From Hansfordia pulvinata (taxonomy: Eukaryota > Ascomycota > Sordariomycetes > Xylariales): DNA of 64,000 bases. Below, piece by piece: positions 59,549 to 64,000 of the stretch (position 1 is its first letter; every line of letters begins with the position of its first letter). The notes under the pieces are model-generated. The model did not search any database. It was not told where the DNA came from and saw nothing but the letters and a program-made list of their open reading frames with translations. The position numbers and the translations under genes are program-made. The stretch is from positions 186,001 to 250,000 of the forward strand of contig BJKQ01000006.1 of NCBI GenBank assembly GCA_006538405.1. The letters run 5' to 3'.

Positions 59549-62500
59549 CTAACCCCAGGTGCCGCCGCCTCCGCCGCCGCGGCCTGACTTGCGCTGCGCG
59601 CTGAGGCGCCAGTCGTCGTCGGTCGCGAACTTGTTGAACAGGGGCTGGATGCGTTCCGACTGCTTGCGCTTGCTGAGGCGGTCCGAGGGCGCGACCTTGA
59701 AGAAGGTCGGCGCCGCCGAGACGAGCCACTTGGGCTCGATGGCCGTCGTGCAGTGCATGTACTCCTTGGTCGTCAGCACCAGCGTGTGGTAGATGACCCA
59801 CTCGGCCTGCTTGCCGAACAGCGCCGACGACGGGTGCAGGTACACCGGCGTGCCCTCGATCAGCGTCTTGTAGCCCTCCTGCGGGTCCTTGCGCGCCGAG
59901 TTGCGGAAGAAGCCCGAGCACAGCGCCTCCCGCACCTTCTGCGTGTCCCGCCCGCACGACGCGATCGGGTGCCGGTACCGCTCCATGATGCGGATGATCT
60001 GGTCCCGCACGTCCTTGGCCCGCTTCATCGACCGCGCCTGGATGAAGTTCTCGTAGCACCACGGCGCCGAGAACCCGCTCTGCTTCCACGCGTTGTACAC
60101 GTTCAACAGCGTCAGGTGGTCCCCGTGCGGGTCGTGGAACTTGGCCTTCTTCTGGTCCGCCTGCTGCTGCTTCTCCTTGGGCCGGTAGAAGACCGTCGGC
60201 AGGTTCAGCATCGCCACGATCGTTAGGATCTCGTCCGAGCAGCCCATGTCCACGGCCGCGATCAGCACCTTGGCCAGCGACGGCTCCATCGGGAAGTCGG
60301 CCATCTTCCTGCCCAGCCGGGTCAACAGGCCCTCGTCGTCCAGCGCCGACAGGGCGTACAGCTCCTCCAGAGCTGTCAGCATGGTGTTTGTCGGCGGGGG
60401 GTCCATGAAGTCAAAGTGCAGGAGGTCGTTGATGCCCATGGCCTTCAACATGAGAATCGTCATAGATAAGTTCTGGCGCTGGATCTCGGGTATCGTCGTG
60501 GGCAACATTTCAGTCTGGAAGGCAGCCTCTGTGTACAGCCTGAAGGTTTTCCCGGGCCCCGTCCTTCCAGCACGCCCAGCACGTTGGTTGGCCTGAGCCT
60601 GACTGATGGGGGTGACGATGAGCGAGTCCATGCCCAGCTTGGGATCGTAAGCGTTCTGTTTCACGAAACCCGGGTCGACAACGTAGTAGATGTGGTCGAT
60701 CGTGATGGACGTCTCGGCAATGTTGGTGGCAATGACAACCTTGCGGCTGCCGGGAGGCGCAGGGTCGAAAATCTTGCTTTGCATCTCGCCAGGGAGGGCC
60801 GAATACACGGGCAATATAATCAGCTCCGGCACGTTAGACCCCAAAGCTTTCATTCGCTCGAACAGGATCTCGCAGCTCGTGTCGATTTCCTCCTGACCCG
60901 TCAGAAACAGCAAAATATCACCAGCAGGCTCCGTGAGATGGATCTCCATGACGGTGGTCAGGGCGGCGTCCAGGTAATCCGATTCGGGCTCGCGCGAGTA
61001 CAGGATCTCGACTGGGAACGTGCGGCCCGGGATGGTGAAGATGGGACACTCGTAGAAGTAGGCCGAGAACTTGTCAGCGTCGAGAGTGGCCGACGTCACA
61101 ATAATCTTGAGATCAGGGCGACGCTGCTTCAGGGTCTTCTTCAGCAGCCCGAAGAGAACGTCCGTTGCGATTGTGCGTTCGTGAGCCTCGTCGAGCATGA
61201 TGACCGAGTACCTCTTGAGATCAGGGTCAACCAGAATCTCACGCTGCAGCATGCCGTCCGTCATGTATTTGATCTTGGTGGAGGGGCTCGTGCAGTCCTC
61301 GAAACGAATGGTGTACCCGACTTCCTGGCCGAGCTCACAGCCCACTTCCTCCGACACGCGCTTGGCTACCGACATGGCAGCGACTCGGCGGGGCTGCGTG
61401 CAGCCAATCATGCCGTTGTTAGTGAAGCCCGCCTCGGCCAGGTATTGCGTGAGCTGGGTGGTCTTGCCGGAGCCCGTCTCGCCGACGACAATCAGGATCT
61501 GGTTCTCGTGGACCGCCTTGATGAGCTGGCTGCGGAACGAATAGACAGGGAGAGACTCCCTCTGTTGCTTGATGGACATGGTTGTGCGTCTGCCGAAGGA
61601 CTGGTCTTTGGACGCCACCACCTTCTTCCACTCGGGACGGGCTCAGGCTTGGCGGCATTTTGACGGGCCTGGCGCATGTCCATGGCAAACTTGCGCTGAT
61701 CGGGATTGGCCATAGGGTCCTGCCACTGGTGGGCCAGGTCGGCCTTGGACTGTTCCTCGGCCGCCTTTGCGTCGTCTGTCTCGCTTTGGCGCATCTCCTT
61801 GCGCTCCTTGGCGAGCGAAGTACCCGACATGGCGGCTCGGTTCATGGAGCCGTCGGGGGCCTTGACGACGCGGATGGGCGACAGCTCCAGCGACTGCTTG
61901 GTTTGGCCAGTCAGGAAAGGGGGCTCCTCGTCGCGAACCTCGATGTCAACGTCTTCTTCGAGCTCAAGGTCACCCTCTCCCTTGAGGGTGGCTTGGTAGT
62001 CCTCTTCCAGATCGGGGTAATCGGAAGCCTTGGCGACGCCGGAAGCAATGAGCTGACGGATCTCCCAGCGTTCCGGAGAGGTCATGCGCTTCTTGTGGCG
62101 ACGGGGCTGGCCGGCAATCTGGGAAAGAGCAGCGGCGTCCGTCTCGGCTCCGTAACGGCTGTCGCCGCCGCCGCCGCCGAGCGCCATCGAGTTGGCCCCG
62201 GAGCCGAATCCCGCGGCTTCGACCCTGGCACCAGACTGAATACGGGCCTGCGGGGCCATGTCGATGCCGGTCACCTGGTTCACCTCCTTCATGGACAGTC
62301 CTATCCGATTGCCCTCCACCTTGATGACCTTGACTTTGATTTCCTGGCCTCTGGAGAGGATATCTGAGGGGTGGTTGACGCGCTGGCCATCGAGGATGTT
62401 GGAAATGTGCACCATGCCGTCTACCTTTCCGCGAACGCCATGCAGATTGACAAAGGCGCCAAAGTCCTTGACACCTGTTACGTGGCCGTCATACACCTTG

Positions 62501-63246
62501 TAAAGAACGGGCTCGTCGTCCACCTCGGGGATCGGCGGCCGACGGAAAGTTTCGTCGTGGTCGTCATCGTTGTCGTCGTAGTCCCTTCTCCTGCGCTCCT
62601 TGCGGTGGGATCTTCGAGAGTCGTCGTGGTCGTCATCATAGTCGCGCCGGCTTCTGCGCTCTTTGCGGGATCTTCGGTGGTCGTCGTCCTCGTCGTCACG
62701 ATCGTAGTCTCTGTGCCTGCGGTCTTTCCTCCGATTCCTCGACGACTCCGGGTCGCCGTATTCGGGACTTCTGGACCTTCTCTTGGGGGCGTTCTGGGCG
62801 TGCGAAGGCTGCGATTGGCGAGCTTTACCCTCGAGGCCCTCCAGGAGGGCGAGGGTGTCGTCGAAAGCGTCATCATTGTTTTCTGCCGCGGCATCGGGGG
62901 CCTTGTCGGGAATGCTGAGGCCGCGGAATAGAGACTCTTTCTCGTGGAGAGAGCGAGTCTGGGGCTCGGCGGCGGCGGCGGCGGCATCGTCCTCATCTCG
63001 TGAGCCCTTGAACTTGGGATGCATGGCCCTGACGAGGCGATCGACACTGTCGTAGAGACTGTCGGGCCAGGACGCACCGCCCATGGAGGCGAGGCGTGTC
63101 TTGAATTCCTTGAAGGAGCATTCTGTGCGCTGGGCAATGATGAACTCGGCGAGGGTCTTGTCGGAGACGCCAAGATGGTTCTGCAGCTCGGAGGCGACCT
63201 TGGAGACGAGGGAGAGCAGCTCGAGCTCGGCGAAATCGTCGTCCAT
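59549..63246 (-). CDS. PRP22: Pre-mRNA-splicing DEAH-box ATPase Prp22/DHX8, one apparent frameshift
   Basis: Single exon, 1232 aa if one C is restored near 61634-61636. The N-terminal half starts [18 protein letters not shown], followed by an RS/RD-rich stretch. Then comes an S1 RNA-binding domain at about residues 245-320 ([17 protein letters not shown] ... GMVHISNI), as in Prp22. The helicase core follows the frameshift: Walker [10 protein letters not shown] (about residue 589), motif II DEAH (about 686), SAT (about 719), QRAGRAGR, then the HA2 and OB-fold regions and a short Gly-rich tail. Known role: releases spliced mRNA from the spliceosome and proofreads exon ligation. The two halves read PEPVP and [12 protein letters not shown]; the restored frame (PEWKKV between them) matches the family. 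Stop TAG at 59549-59551. Confidence 0.95.
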
Positions 63247-64000
63247 GGCGGCGGCGACGGAACAGCGCGTGGCCGTGTCGCGGTGTGGGCAGTCGGCTTT
63301 TTGAGGGGCAGCGCGCGGTCGCGGACAGGGGCAGCGTCGGGCTGAGTGATACGTCGCTCCGAGCTGTGAGATGGAGGTGTGTCGCGAGTGATTGTGCGCG
63401 CGGCCGTGCTCGTGGGGTGATGTTGGGGGTCGGAGTTGGCGATGGAGTCGCTCATCCACCGTTGGCAAGGCTGACGAACAGGGTCGGCCGGGCTGTCGCG
63501 AAAAAAGGTGAAGACGTCAGGGCATGCCGAAGGGCAGCTGTGGAGCCCCCAAGGCGAGGCTCTGGGCCCACTGTAGCCCACTGCAACCGAAGCCCACTGA
63601 GATCGGGGAGGGCTGGGCGTGCTGGGTTCAATTGGAACGGATCCATGGATGTCTCCACCGAGCCTTCAGCGCTTCGTTCAGGCGTGCCAGGGTGCCGCCG
63701 GACGCTACGAGCCCCGCTGCGAGCCTGTGGAGGGGGGCGTGAAGCCCCCCTCCAGGGCCAAGAGCTCCCCCAAAAACTGCCGGGAACAGCGCTGGCGGAC
63801 CGCGCTGTCCGGGGTCGGTGGGGTTAACCTTCATCCCGCGAGTTCAACGTCCGGCCCATATTTCCCGTCCCCGTCTCGCCGGCCCTGATGTCTCATTTCT
63901 CCGTGTTGACGCTCCCATTCTGCCTTTTCCAATGTCATTTCCATCGTAGGCTGAGCAGCGCAGACTCGCTACAAGCACGGGATGAGCTGGCTGCGTCGTA
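63247..64000. other. Right edge, upstream of PRP22
   Basis: PRP22 leader and promoter region, ending at the window edge. It contains a perfect 10-bp GC hairpin at 63729-63753. Open frames here have no recognisable domain. Confidence 0.5.
63729..63753. repeat. Perfect 10-bp GC inverted repeat with 5-base loop
   Basis: GGAGGGGGGC and its exact reverse complement GCCCCCCTCC separated by GTGAA. No known function; it lies about 480 bp upstream of the PRP22 start. Confidence 0.6.

Noticed and set aside
59549..63246. Two separate genes, an S1 protein and a DEAH helicase
   Set aside because: One added base fuses them into a full-length Prp22 of the expected domain order, so a single gene is far more likely.
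1..64000. Biosynthetic gene cluster, transposon or CRISPR-like array
   Set aside because: No polyketide or peptide synthase, transposase, reverse transcriptase or spaced direct repeats were recognised; the repeats present are microsatellites, coding tandem repeats and dispersed short words.

Overview
This is nuclear DNA of a filamentous ascomycete (Pezizomycotina, most likely a sordariomycete). The evidence is intron-containing genes with short GT-AG introns of about 45-270 nt, GC-rich codon use, a BLI-3 orthologue, and fungal forms of ALG1, GPI8, DPH5, the carnitine carrier AcuH/Crc1, TFIIIC and Prp22. I cannot name the species. No rRNA, tRNA, CRISPR array, transposase or reverse transcriptase was recognised.

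Layout, left to right. ArfGAP Gcs1 (-), an RRM-RG-RRM RNA-binding protein (-), a gene desert of about 4 kb, Tah18/NDOR1 diflavin reductase (+), an Acinus-like SAP/RRM protein (-), an unrecognised nuclear-looking protein (+), an unrecognised Cys-containing Pro/Arg-repeat protein (-), a TFIIIC zinc-finger subunit (-), GPI8 (-), a 3.2 kb gap, a large histidine-phosphatase-like protein (+), a conserved hypothetical with a predicted ATG-only first exon (-), a 3 kb gap, bli-3 (+), DPH5 (-) divergent from SNU23 (+), a UBE2G-type E2 (+), ALG1 (-) divergent from an Msc2/ZnT7-type zinc transporter (+), the carnitine/acylcarnitine carrier (+), a kinase-like protein with a signal peptide and a charged repeat tail (-), an AAA-ATPase remnant (-), a small secreted Cys-rich protein (-), and PRP22 (-) up to the right edge.

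Most genes are housekeeping: vesicle traffic, Fe-S assembly, splicing (Acinus, Snu23, Prp22), Pol III transcription, GPI anchoring and N-glycosylation, diphthamide, ubiquitin, zinc and mitochondrial fatty-acid import. They look like independent neighbours, not an operon-like or biosynthetic cluster.

Two window-wide observations stand out. First, eight conserved or clearly coding genes are each broken by single-base deletions, nearly all in G/C homopolymers. One further gene (16577-18386) shows a frame change that fits two such deletions. Adding one base back restores a family motif or an open frame, and the exon lengths then sum to multiples of three. The simplest explanation is homopolymer under-calling in the assembly, although genuine mutation cannot be excluded from sequence alone. 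Second, the 8-mer TACGAGTA (either strand) recurs about 18 times, essentially only between genes, and several copies sit in short clusters. This dispersed intergenic motif is the best candidate for undescribed biology here.
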